DNA of 24,313 bases, from NCBI GenBank assembly GCA_903851225.1, contig CAINNT010000119.1:1-24313 (forward strand). Direction: 5' to 3'. The notes below the pieces were generated by a model. It was not told the DNA's origin. It made no database searches and saw only the letters and a program-made list of their open reading frames with translations. This document shows positions 1 through 6,838 of the stretch, piece by piece; within the stretch, counting starts at the first letter, position 1, and each line of letters begins with the position of its first letter. The translations under genes were made by a program, and so were the position numbers. The stretch is from an uncultured Chloroflexota bacterium (GTDB lineage: Bacteria > Chloroflexota > Limnocylindria > Limnocylindrales > Limnocylindraceae).

Positions 1-180
1 CGAACGAATGCCGCGGCCGGCCTCGCCGAGTGCCCAGCGCAGGGCATCGACGACGTTCGACTTGCCACTGCCGTTTGGTCCAACGATGGCGGTGATCCCC
101 GGAGTAAAAGCGATGGTCGTCTTGTCGGCGAACGTCTTGAAGCCGCTGAGGCGCACCTCGCGAAGTCGCAACCGGCTCAT
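1..180 (-). CDS. smc: Chromosome segregation ATPase SMC, N-terminal fragment (runs off the window)
   Basis: Only the first 60 codons are present; the gene continues beyond base 1. The peptide opens MSRLRLREVRLSGFKTFADK and carries the Walker A loop GPNGSGKSN near residues 37-45, followed by VVDALRWALGE. This is the typical SMC head N-terminus. SMC forms the ring-shaped ATPase that, with ScpA and ScpB, organises and segregates the chromosome. The ATG at 178-180 overlaps the rnc stop by four bases (ATGA), and a GGAGG lies about 7 bases upstream, inside the rnc 3' end, so translation is probably coupled to rnc. rnc followed by smc is a common bacterial gene order. RecF-like ATPases share the loop, but the LSGFKTFADK opening and the rnc neighbour favour SMC. 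Confidence 0.93.
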   Translation of the reverse strand, partial: MSRLRLREVRLSGFKTFADKTTIAFTPGITAIVGPNGSGKSNVVDALRWALGEAGRGIRS

Positions 181-914
181 CGTGCACCTCCGGCGGTGAT
201 TCCGAGCAGGTCGATCGCGGCTTCGGCCGCGGCGGCCTCTGCGGTGCGGCGACTGGACCCTGACCCGCGCGCGACCTCACTGCCGTCGATGCGTACGACG
301 CACTCGTAGGTTCGGTCGTGTTCTGGGCCGCTGGTGGCAACAACGTCATATCGCGGGAGCGAGCCGTTGCGCGCCTGTGTCCACTCCTGCAGCAGGGTCT
401 TGATCCCCTTGCCGAGCGTGGCACGCGGCGCAGCGAGCTCAGCCTCCATATGCCCTTCGATGAATGTGGCGGCGGCGGCGAAGCCGTGGCTCAGGAAGAT
501 CGCACCAATCAAGGCCTCAAACGCTGCGGCGAGTGCGGCTGGGCGACGTGCGCCGCCGCGTGACGCCTCACCCTCACCGAGGAGCATCACCTCGTCGATA
601 CCGATGCGCAGAGCAACCTCGGCGAGCGCAGCACGGGAGACAACGGCCGCGCGTCGTTCAGAGAGGTCCCCCTCCTCTGCCGCGCTGTCGTCGGAGTAGA
701 GTCGCGCCGCAACGACGGCGCCGAGAATGGCATCACCAAGAAACTCGAGGCGCTCGTTATCGGCAGCCGCCCCCTCTTGGTGGCGGCGCGAAGGGTGCGT
801 TAGTGCCAGCTCGACGAGTGCCTCGCCTCCCGCCGGGATGTTGAGACGGTCACGTTGCGCTGGAGTCATCGAGAGTGGCGCTTCAACAAGCGTCATCGTG
901 GGGAGTGGTGGCAC
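177..914 (-). CDS. rnc: Ribonuclease III
   Basis: RNase III cuts double-stranded RNA and matures rRNA precursors. The 245-residue protein has the nuclease domain with the family signature NERLEFLGDAIL at residues 53-64 and EEGDLSERRA at 80-89, then a double-stranded-RNA-binding domain from about 170 to 238. Residues matching E. coli E38, E41, D45, E65 and E117 are E54, E57, D61, E81 and E133. The position of E. coli D114 is alanine (A130), which is unusual. The start is uncertain: the longest form uses GTG at 914, while ATG codons at 896 and 869 are alternatives, and none has a clear Shine-Dalgarno. It follows acpP after a 63-base gap holding a strong hairpin, and its stop overlaps the smc start. 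Confidence 0.93.
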   Translation of the reverse strand: MPPLPTMTLVEAPLSMTPAQRDRLNIPAGGEALVELALTHPSRRHQEGAAADNERLEFLGDAILGAVVAARLYSDDSAAEEGDLSERRAAVVSRAALAEVALRIGIDEVMLLGEGEASRGGARRPAALAAAFEALIGAIFLSHGFAAAATFIEGHMEAELAAPRATLGKGIKTLLQEWTQARNGSLPRYDVVATSGPEHDRTYECVVRIDGSEVARGSGSSRRTAEAAAAEAAIDLLGITAGGAR

Positions 915-954
915 GCCCCAACGGTCGCACTGAGCAAGGCTGGTGCCCCACCCT

Positions 955-972
955 GGCGGCCATCGGGCCGCC
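955..972 (-). terminator. Hairpin in the acpP-rnc gap, possible attenuator or mRNA 3'-end stabiliser
   Basis: Six bases after the acpP stop the transcript reads GGCGGCC-CGAT-GGCCGCC: a perfect 7-bp, all-GC stem with a four-base loop. No run of U follows, so it is not a textbook intrinsic terminator. It could cause partial termination or block 3' exonucleases, letting acpP accumulate above rnc and smc. It could also be an RNase III target in the mRNA of rnc itself. The function is inferred; the structure is read directly. Confidence 0.45.
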
Positions 973-977
973 CCATC

Positions 978-1223
978 TCAGCCCTTCTTCTCGGCGATAG
1001 CGTCGACGGCGTCTTGAACCGTCTTGATCTTGCCGAGTTCTTCGTCAGCAATCGTCACGCCAAACTTCTCCTCGAGGCCCATTGCGAACTCAACAAGGTC
1101 GAGGGAGTCCGCGTTGAGGTCTTCGATGAAGGCTGCCTCTGCGGTCACCTTCTCCTTCTCAACGCCAAGCTGCTCAACGATGTAGCTCTGGAGCTCCTGG
1201 AAGATCTGATCCTTGTCGCTCAT
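978..1223 (-). CDS. acpP: Acyl carrier protein
   Basis: This small acidic protein carries acyl chains on a phosphopantetheine arm during fatty acid synthesis. It has 81 residues, the usual ACP length. The attachment site is in NADSLDLVE, with Ser40 as the modified residue. A GGAGG lies about 8 bases before the ATG at 1223, and the start overlaps the nusB stop by four bases (ATGA). Its substrate pathway is represented nearby by plsX, which takes acyl groups from acyl-ACP, and by coaD, which makes the CoA precursor of the prosthetic arm. The fab genes are not in the window. A 7-bp hairpin directly downstream may raise its expression relative to rnc. Confidence 0.97.
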   Translation of the reverse strand: MSDKDQIFQELQSYIVEQLGVEKEKVTAEAAFIEDLNADSLDLVEFAMGLEEKFGVTIADEELGKIKTVQDAVDAIAEKKG

Positions 1224-1726
1224 GAGTTACTCCCTCCGTCTATCTCCGCCGTGGCGGCAACCTCGCGAAGCGCGGTGCCGAGTACGCCGTTGACCAGTTT
1301 GCGGGCCGGTTCGCCGCTATACGTGCGGGCGAGCGTAGTCCACGCAGCGATCGCCTCGGTCGGCGCCGCCGTGCGGGAGTGTATCACCTCCCCTAGGCCG
1401 CACCGCAGGAGTGAACGGTCGATTCTGGCCATTGTGGCAAGGGGAAAGGCGGGAGCAAGGCGCTCAATCACGGCGTCAATCTGGGGTCGATGGGCCTCAA
1501 CCACCTCGAGGAGCGGCCGCGACCAGACCAGGGTCTCCTCGGTGACATCCCCCGACGCAATCCGCCGTTCCAGCACCGCCAACGCGGTGCGCATCCCAAA
1601 ATCAGCTTCGTAGAGAGCGGTCAGTGCATCGCGTCGCCCCGCGGTATGCGCTCTCGCGGCTGCATTTTTCGGCACAGCCGGAGCTCTCCGGGTTGCCACC
1701 TTACGCGGGCCCGACGGGGAGACCAT
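1220..1726 (-). CDS. nusB: Transcription antitermination protein NusB
   Basis: NusB binds boxA RNA with S10 and helps RNA polymerase read through rRNA operons. From ATG 1726 the protein has 168 residues. The all-helical NusB core begins near residue 30 (RRDALTALYEADF) and includes MARIDRSLLRCG at 99-110 and KLVNGVLGTAL at 143-153, all typical of the family. The start is not certain. ATG 1726 overlaps the plsX end by 26 bases and lacks a clear Shine-Dalgarno; a GTG at 1699, just past the plsX stop, would give 159 residues. The reading frame stays open to 1846 inside plsX, but that extra part is arginine/serine-rich out-of-frame sequence and not NusB-like. The position between plsX and acpP is unusual. 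Confidence 0.85.
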   Translation of the reverse strand: MVSPSGPRKVATRRAPAVPKNAAARAHTAGRRDALTALYEADFGMRTALAVLERRIASGDVTEETLVWSRPLLEVVEAHRPQIDAVIERLAPAFPLATMARIDRSLLRCGLGEVIHSRTAAPTEAIAAWTTLARTYSGEPARKLVNGVLGTALREVAATAEIDGGSNS

Positions 1727-2747
1727 CGGGAGCAGAGATCTTGTTTTCGGCAAGCGAGGCGGCGATCTGTTCGGTGACTCGCTCCCGGACCGCACGTGCC
1801 GCGGTCGCGCACGCGAAGTAGACCATGCGAGAGCGAGCGCGACCATGGGTTATCGCAACGGTGCCCTGAACGCCTAGGAGAATTGCCGCGCCGACTCGCT
1901 CATAGTCAAGCTGGGTACGGATTCGCGCGATGGAGCCACGCATCAGCAGAGCGGCGATGGGACCAAAGGGGAGGCGGCGGAACTCTGCGCGGAACATATC
2001 GGTGATGGTGGTTGTGACGCCCTCGACAAGTTTTATCGCTACATTCCCGAGCACCGCATCGCACACCACGACGTCGGCCTCATCTGCGGCGAGATGCCGC
2101 CCCTCCACATTTCCGGTGAAGTTGAGAGACGACTGATCAAGAAGCTCGGTGGCGCGTTGGATTCGCACGTCGCCCTTCCCCTTCTCCTCGCCAATGGAGA
2201 GGAGTGCGACACGAGGGTTCGCAACGCCGAGGACATGTTCAGAGAAGATCTGGCCCATGTGCGCGTACTGGTACAGATTCTCGGGGGTGGAATCTGGGTT
2301 TGCACCGACATCCAGCAAGAGCAGCGGCTTCTCGCGCAAGAGGAACTGCACGGCAATTGCAGGACGAATGACTCCCTTGATGCGCCCGATGATCAGGACT
2401 CCCGCAGCCATACCCGCACCAGTGTGACCAGCGGTGACGACGGCATCTGCGAGCTTGTCCCGCACCAGTGCAGCGGCGACAACCATTGAGGCGTCTTTGC
2501 GTTCGCGTACTGCGATCGCTGGATTCTCTTCCATGGTGATGACTCCTGGACCATGAACGATGGAGACATTGCTGGGTAGTTCGCCGCCGGCAATCGCGCG
2601 AATGACCTGCTCATCACCGACAAGGGTGAGGTGGTCAGTGGGATTCTCTCGCGCCCAGCGCAGGCCGCCTGGGACAACTTCGGTGGGACCGTGGTCACCA
2701 CCCATTGCATCGAGGGCGAGGCGGACAGAGCCGCCCGTCGCGCTCAT
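1701..2747 (-). CDS. plsX: Phosphate acyltransferase PlsX
   Basis: PlsX converts acyl-ACP and phosphate to acyl-phosphate, which PlsY uses to acylate glycerol-3-phosphate in the first step of phospholipid synthesis. The 348-residue protein is full length for the family. It has the N-terminal signature LALDAMGGDHGPTEVVPG from residue 10 and GHTGAGMAAG in the middle. It is a peripheral cytoplasmic enzyme. The gene starts 6 bases after the rpmF stop with no good Shine-Dalgarno, suggesting coupling, and ends within the nusB 5' region. rpmF-plsX is a very common pair. With fakA at the head of the same gene run, both routes to acyl-phosphate (from ACP and from free fatty acid) may be co-expressed. 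Confidence 0.97.
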   Translation of the reverse strand: MSATGGSVRLALDAMGGDHGPTEVVPGGLRWARENPTDHLTLVGDEQVIRAIAGGELPSNVSIVHGPGVITMEENPAIAVRERKDASMVVAAALVRDKLADAVVTAGHTGAGMAAGVLIIGRIKGVIRPAIAVQFLLREKPLLLLDVGANPDSTPENLYQYAHMGQIFSEHVLGVANPRVALLSIGEEKGKGDVRIQRATELLDQSSLNFTGNVEGRHLAADEADVVVCDAVLGNVAIKLVEGVTTTITDMFRAEFRRLPFGPIAALLMRGSIARIRTQLDYERVGAAILLGVQGTVAITHGRARSRMVYFACATAARAVRERVTEQIAASLAENKISAPDGLPVGPA

Positions 2748-2753
2748 TGCGTG

Positions 2754-2957
2754 TTAGGCGTCGGGGACGTCCGCGTCCGGCGCAGGTCGGCGGATGACCT
2801 CGCGGCCGCGATAGGTTCCGCACTCAGGGCAGGCATGGTGGGCGCGCTTGACCGCGTTGCACTGTGGGCAACGATCCATTGACGGCAGCGTCAAGGCATG
2901 ATGCGCCCGTCGGTCACCCTGACGTGCGTGCGACTTCTTCCGCTTTGGTACGCCCAT
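2754..2957 (-). CDS. rpmF: 50S ribosomal protein L32 (zinc-ribbon form)
   Basis: This is a 67-residue protein opening MGVPKRKKSHARQGDRRAHH, the standard L32 start. It has a zinc ribbon of two CxxC pairs (Cys30/Cys33 and Cys43/Cys46), so it is the zinc-binding form. The ATG at 2957 has GCGAGG 8-13 bases upstream. The frame is open further upstream to 3134, but that sequence lies in the DUF177 coding region and does not resemble L32. The C-terminus is extended by about ten acidic/proline residues. It sits between DUF177 and plsX, the classic yceD-rpmF-plsX order. Confidence 0.97.
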   Translation of the reverse strand: MGVPKRKKSHARQGDRRAHHALTLPSMDRCPQCNAVKRAHHACPECGTYRGREVIRRPAPDADVPDA

Positions 2958-3010
2958 GTCTGTTGACCTCGCTCGTGGGCACCCGACTGGGCGCGCCTTG
3001 AAGGGGAATC

Positions 3011-3550
3011 CTACCCGATCGGCGCGCCTTCGTCGTCGTCCGAGGGGAGGAGGGTCGCGAGGCCCGCCATACGAGGGTCGATTCCCCGTTCTGGGCAATC
3101 GCTGGAGGGGTGATTCGCACCGCAGAGCCCACATCGTTCTGGGCAGGGGGGCGCACAGCGCAGCACTAGGTGGCGGACAAGATCGAGCGCCTCAACAGCC
3201 AGTCGGCCAACGTCAACGCCATTCCCCTTGCCGATCAGCAGCGCACCGTCCGTTGCATGCCGCTGCTCAAGTGCCTCTTCGTCAATGTCGGCCTCCAGCT
3301 GGGTTGCCGCAGGGGTGAGGCAGCGTCCGCAGAGCCCTTCCTGACGACCCCGCACCGTGCCGACGATCCGTACGCCGCGGTTCGTTCGGTCGATACGAAT
3401 CTGTGCTGCTGCCGTAAACAACTCCTCGTCGAGTCGATCCTCGACGGTGAACGGCTCAAGCGCGAAACTGCCACCCGAAGGTTCGGCAAGCAGCGGCGAC
3501 AGGTCAACGAGATAGAGGGGCGGCAGCGACGCCGCCTGTTCGCTCTCCAC
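3011..3550 (-). CDS. DUF177 (YceD-type) metal-binding protein
   Basis: This is a 179-residue member of the YceD/DUF177 family, which in E. coli and plants is linked to 23S rRNA accumulation; its biochemical activity is not settled. The family signature CGRCLTP is at residues 74-80. A C-terminal cysteine cluster (Cys132, 136, 140, 143, 152) precedes DPRMAGLATL, as expected for the family and consistent with metal binding. The start is GTG at 3550, 3 bases after the coaD stop, with GAGGG about 15 bases upstream inside coaD. It lies directly before rpmF, the near-universal neighbour of this family. I avoid a gene symbol because naming differs between lineages. Confidence 0.88.
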   Translation of the reverse strand: MESEQAASLPPLYLVDLSPLLAEPSGGSFALEPFTVEDRLDEELFTAAAQIRIDRTNRGVRIVGTVRGRQEGLCGRCLTPAATQLEADIDEEALEQRHATDGALLIGKGNGVDVGRLAVEALDLVRHLVLRCAPPCPERCGLCGANHPSSDCPERGIDPRMAGLATLLPSDDDEGAPIG

Positions 3551-3553
3551 AGG

Positions 3554-4069
3554 CTACGCCTTTGACCCTCGACGTCGTGCGGCCGCGGCAAGAACCGGGA
3601 CAACTGCAGCAGGTACGAGTCGATCAAGCGGCCCGCCATAGCGCGCAACCTCGCGAACGAGCCGGCTTGACGTTGAGGCGTGCTCTGGCGCCGTCATCAA
3701 GAAGGCCGTCTCGATTTCTGGTGCCAGCAGTCGGTTCGCGTGCGCCATGCGCAACTCGGCTTCAAAGTCAGAGCCGGCGCGGAGGCCACGGATGATCAGG
3801 GACGCCCCCGCTTCGGCGGCAACGCGGACGGCGAGGTTCGCGGCCGAAACGATCCGCACCTGTGCGCTCGCAGAGCCGAGCTCTGCGTCGATCACGCTTC
3901 GTAGCAGTGTGGTGCGCTCTTCAAGAGTGAGGAGTGCCTCCTTGTCGGAGTTGGGCAAGATTGCAACCACAAGCCGATCGGCAATCGCCAAGCTTCGGCG
4001 GATGAGATCGATGTGTCCGAACGTCACCGGATCGAAACTTCCCGGATAGAGCGCCACTCGATCACCCAT
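3554..4069 (-). CDS. coaD: Phosphopantetheine adenylyltransferase
   Basis: CoaD transfers AMP from ATP to 4'-phosphopantetheine, giving dephospho-CoA in the penultimate step of CoA synthesis. The protein has 171 residues. The nucleotide-binding motif is YPGSFDPVTFGHIDLI from residue 8, with the TxGH residues at 16-19. IIRGLRAGSDFEAELRMA at 92-109 and STSSRLVREVARYGG at 132-146 match the family. It is slightly longer than typical (about 160) because of an Ala/Arg-rich C-terminus. GGAGG lies 6-10 bases before ATG 4069. The start overlaps the rsmD stop by 8 bases; rsmD-coaD is a widely conserved pair. Confidence 0.97.
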   Translation of the reverse strand: MGDRVALYPGSFDPVTFGHIDLIRRSLAIADRLVVAILPNSDKEALLTLEERTTLLRSVIDAELGSASAQVRIVSAANLAVRVAAEAGASLIIRGLRAGSDFEAELRMAHANRLLAPEIETAFLMTAPEHASTSSRLVREVARYGGPLDRLVPAAVVPVLAAAARRRGSKA

Positions 4070-4664
4070 TGCGGTCCTCCGATCCTGCCATCAAACGCTT
4101 CCCCAAAAGATCCACGCAGCTATCGCCGTAGGTGAGCGTTCGCACACATCGTAGTCCCTCTGGGAGCTCTCGGGGAAGATCTCTCGGTCGCGTCCGCCCG
4201 GTGAGCACTAGGAGCCCCTGTTCGGCAAGTGGTCCGCCAGGCGCGGCACAGAGCGCCATAATCGCTTCCGCCAACGCGGTATCGCCGTATGGAGGATCCG
4301 CAACGATCAGATCAAACGCGTCGATGGATGTCTCGAGAAACCCTAGTGCGTCAACTCCCAGAACGGTCGCTCGATCGCTGAGATGAAGCATCTCCAGGTT
4401 TTCCTGAATGACAGCGACCGCATCGCGCGTACGTTCGATGAAGTGCGCATGGTTCGCGCCGCGGCTGAGCGCCTCGATGCCAACGGCTCCACTTCCGGAG
4501 CAGAGATCAGCAAACCGCGCCCCAACGATGAGTGGTTCAAGTACAGCAAACAGAGATTCGCGTACCCGATCGGCCATTGGTCGAGTACCGACGATCGGCA
4601 CCGCAATACGACGACCACGATGCTCTCCTGCGATGATTCGCAGCGTTCCGCCGTGTGGTTTCAT
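4062..4664 (-). CDS. rsmD: 16S rRNA (guanine966-N2)-methyltransferase RsmD
   Basis: RsmD methylates the 2-amino group of G966 in 16S rRNA using S-adenosylmethionine. From ATG 4664 it has 200 residues. The N-terminus GGTLRIIAGEHRGRRI, the SAM-binding segment FADLCSGSGAVGIEALSRGA at 51-70 and the catalytic motif ADPPY at 122-126 are all typical. The frame is open to 4715, but ATG 4664 gives a four-base overlap with the recG stop (ATGA) and matches the family N-terminus, so I use it. It overlaps coaD by 8 bases. The recG-rsmD-coaD order is common in Gram-positive lineages. Confidence 0.95.
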   Translation of the reverse strand: MKPHGGTLRIIAGEHRGRRIAVPIVGTRPMADRVRESLFAVLEPLIVGARFADLCSGSGAVGIEALSRGANHAHFIERTRDAVAVIQENLEMLHLSDRATVLGVDALGFLETSIDAFDLIVADPPYGDTALAEAIMALCAAPGGPLAEQGLLVLTGRTRPRDLPRELPEGLRCVRTLTYGDSCVDLLGKRLMAGSEDRNG

Positions 4665-6838
4665 ACCGGTGCGCTCTCTGCCAGCGCCGCCCCGGTGGCA
4701 CGCCCGATCGGCCAACCACGCGCATAGGACTGCACGAGCTCCGTTGCCACGGGTAGCGCGTCGCCGCGTGGATCCAGCAGCAGTTCGGCCTCCGATCGTG
4801 CCACGAGGGCGAGTGCCCGATCATCGGCACGCGCGAGCGTAGCAATACGCAAGGGAGGGAGACCACTCTGAGTGGTACCGAGCACACTTCCCTCACCCCG
4901 CAGCGCGATGTCTTGTTCCGCGAGCACGAATCCATCTCTGGTTGATTCAATTGCCTGAAGGCGAGCTGCGGCAACCTCGTCGTCGCTGTCGCTCACCAAT
5001 ATGCACCAGCCCTTCTCTCCGCCACGGCCGACACGTCCGCGCAACTGATGCAGGGTGGCAAGGCCGAAGCGCTCCGCCTCGAGGATCACCATGACACTCG
5101 CCGATGGGACATCGACACCAACCTCGATCACCGTCGTGCCAACAAGCACGTCAGTCTCGCCAGCGACAAACGCTTCCATGGCGGCGGTGCGCTCCGCGGC
5201 GGGCTGCTGACCGTGAACTACGCCGATACGTCGGTGCGGAAGTCGCCCGCGCAGCAGCTCCGCCTGTGCCTCCACCCCCGTGGCACCTGAGCTTTCAGAG
5301 TCGTCGTCGAAGGTCGTCCCCTGCTCAGGTTCGCCGGATCCCTCCGCATCGGAGATACGTGGCACCACCACGAACGTTTGTCGCCCAGCGGCCGCCTCTT
5401 CATCGACGAATTGCCAGACACGTTCGAGGTCGGCGCTGGTGCGAATGGCCGTACGGATCGCTTGGCGCCCCGCGGGAAGCGCACGAAGCTCAGACGAGGC
5501 AACATCGGCATAGAGCAGCTGCGCGATGGTTCTGGGGATCGGCGTCGCCGTCATGAGCAGTAGGTGCGGCTCTCGAGAAGCCTTGGAGAGGAGCTTTGCT
5601 CGCTCCTCCACTCCGAAGCGATGCTGCTCGTCCACGATGACCAAGCCGAGGGAGGCAAACTGCGTGCCCTCAGCGAAGAGAGCGTGGGTGCCGATGACCA
5701 GTGCCGCGCGGCCATCTGCCGCCGCCGCACGCGCAGCACGGCGCTCGGATACGGGCGTGCCACCCAACACCAGTGCCACCTCAATGCCGAGCGGGGCGAG
5801 GAGTCGTCTCGCGGTCGCCGCATGCTGGCGCGCCAAAAGTTCTGTTGGGGCGAGAAGTGCACTTTGATGCCCGGCCGCAGCGGTCGCGGCAGCAGCGACG
5901 AAGGCGACTGCGGTCTTGCCGGTGCCAACATCGCCCTGAAGGAGACGCAGCATCGGTGATCCCGTTGAGAGATCGGCGAGGATCTCGTCGATCGCGCGTC
6001 GTTGATCCGTGGTCCATGGTGTGGCGCTCTCTCCGTCGCCGCCCCCGATACCGCCGAGGATCGCCGATTCCATTGCGGTCCGCTCGGCCTCCGTCGGTCT
6101 GATGCTGAAGGCGCCGTCACCGGCACGACGTCGACTGCGGTGGACCAATGCGATCTGCACCGCCAGAAGCTCGTCAAAGGCAAGGCGACGGAGTGCCGCA
6201 TCACGAAGGGCAAACTCTTCTGGCCAGTGCAACGCTTCAATCGCCTGCGCGAGCGGCATCAGGCCGTTGCGGGTCTGAACCGATTCAGGCAGCGGATCGA
6301 CCAAATCGCTGCCGAACTGGTCGAGCAGGGTGCGCACCGCCCGCCGCAGGCTCAAGGCAGTGACGCCCCGGGTCAACCGGTAGATGGGCACGATCCGGCC
6401 GGCGCTGACCTGGTCTCCCCCGCCGATCGGGCTGAACTCCGGAGCCTCGAGCTGCTTCGTCCAACCCATCGCCTTCACGCGTCCGGTGGCGACAATCGTC
6501 GCCCCCACCGCTAGCCGTCGCTCGATAAAGCGCCGTCCGTACCAGATAGCATCAACAGCACCCGAGTCGTCGACCAGCGTGGCGATCGTGCGCTGAACGC
6601 CTCGACGCCAGGTCTTCTCTACGCGGAGGTCGGTGACGCGCGCAGCAATGGTCGCGCTGGTCCCCCCGGCAAGTTCGGCGATCGGTGTGATCTCGCGGCG
6701 ATCCTCATAGCGACGCGGCAGATAGGTCAACAGGTCGGCAACAGTGGAAACACCGAGTTTCGCGAGACCTCGAAGAAGGCTGGAGCCACCAGGGAGGGGA
6801 ATTCCCTTCAGCGGGAGTTCGCCCGGATCGACGGTCAC
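4661..6838 (-). CDS. recG: ATP-dependent DNA helicase RecG
   Basis: RecG remodels stalled replication forks and branch-migrates Holliday junctions. The 725-residue protein has an N-terminal wedge region with PRRYEDR at 41-47, an OB-fold part at about 60-150, then helicase motifs: GDVGTGKT at 302-309, DEQHRFG at 403-409, TATPIPRT at 430-437, GTTVIEVGVDVP at 567-578 and QLRGRVGRG at 598-606. An acidic insertion at about 496-521 (rich in D, E, S, G) between helicase motifs makes it longer than E. coli RecG (693). The start is GTG 6838, overlapping the fakA stop by four bases (GTGA), with no strong Shine-Dalgarno, so it is probably translationally coupled. Confidence 0.97.
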   Translation of the reverse strand: MTVDPGELPLKGIPLPGGSSLLRGLAKLGVSTVADLLTYLPRRYEDRREITPIAELAGGTSATIAARVTDLRVEKTWRRGVQRTIATLVDDSGAVDAIWYGRRFIERRLAVGATIVATGRVKAMGWTKQLEAPEFSPIGGGDQVSAGRIVPIYRLTRGVTALSLRRAVRTLLDQFGSDLVDPLPESVQTRNGLMPLAQAIEALHWPEEFALRDAALRRLAFDELLAVQIALVHRSRRRAGDGAFSIRPTEAERTAMESAILGGIGGGDGESATPWTTDQRRAIDEILADLSTGSPMLRLLQGDVGTGKTAVAFVAAAATAAAGHQSALLAPTELLARQHAATARRLLAPLGIEVALVLGGTPVSERRAARAAAADGRAALVIGTHALFAEGTQFASLGLVIVDEQHRFGVEERAKLLSKASREPHLLLMTATPIPRTIAQLLYADVASSELRALPAGRQAIRTAIRTSADLERVWQFVDEEAAAGRQTFVVVPRISDAEGSGEPEQGTTFDDDSESSGATGVEAQAELLRGRLPHRRIGVVHGQQPAAERTAAMEAFVAGETDVLVGTTVIEVGVDVPSASVMVILEAERFGLATLHQLRGRVGRGGEKGWCILVSDSDDEVAAARLQAIESTRDGFVLAEQDIALRGEGSVLGTTQSGLPPLRIATLARADDRALALVARSEAELLLDPRGDALPVATELVQSYARGWPIGRATGAALAESAPV

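Noticed and set aside
855..1613. A 252-codon open frame on the plus strand
   Set aside because: It crosses the real rnc, acpP and nusB genes on the opposite strand and has no family-like sequence.
1727..1846. N-terminal extension of nusB by 40 codons
   Set aside because: It lies inside conserved plsX sequence and is not NusB-like.
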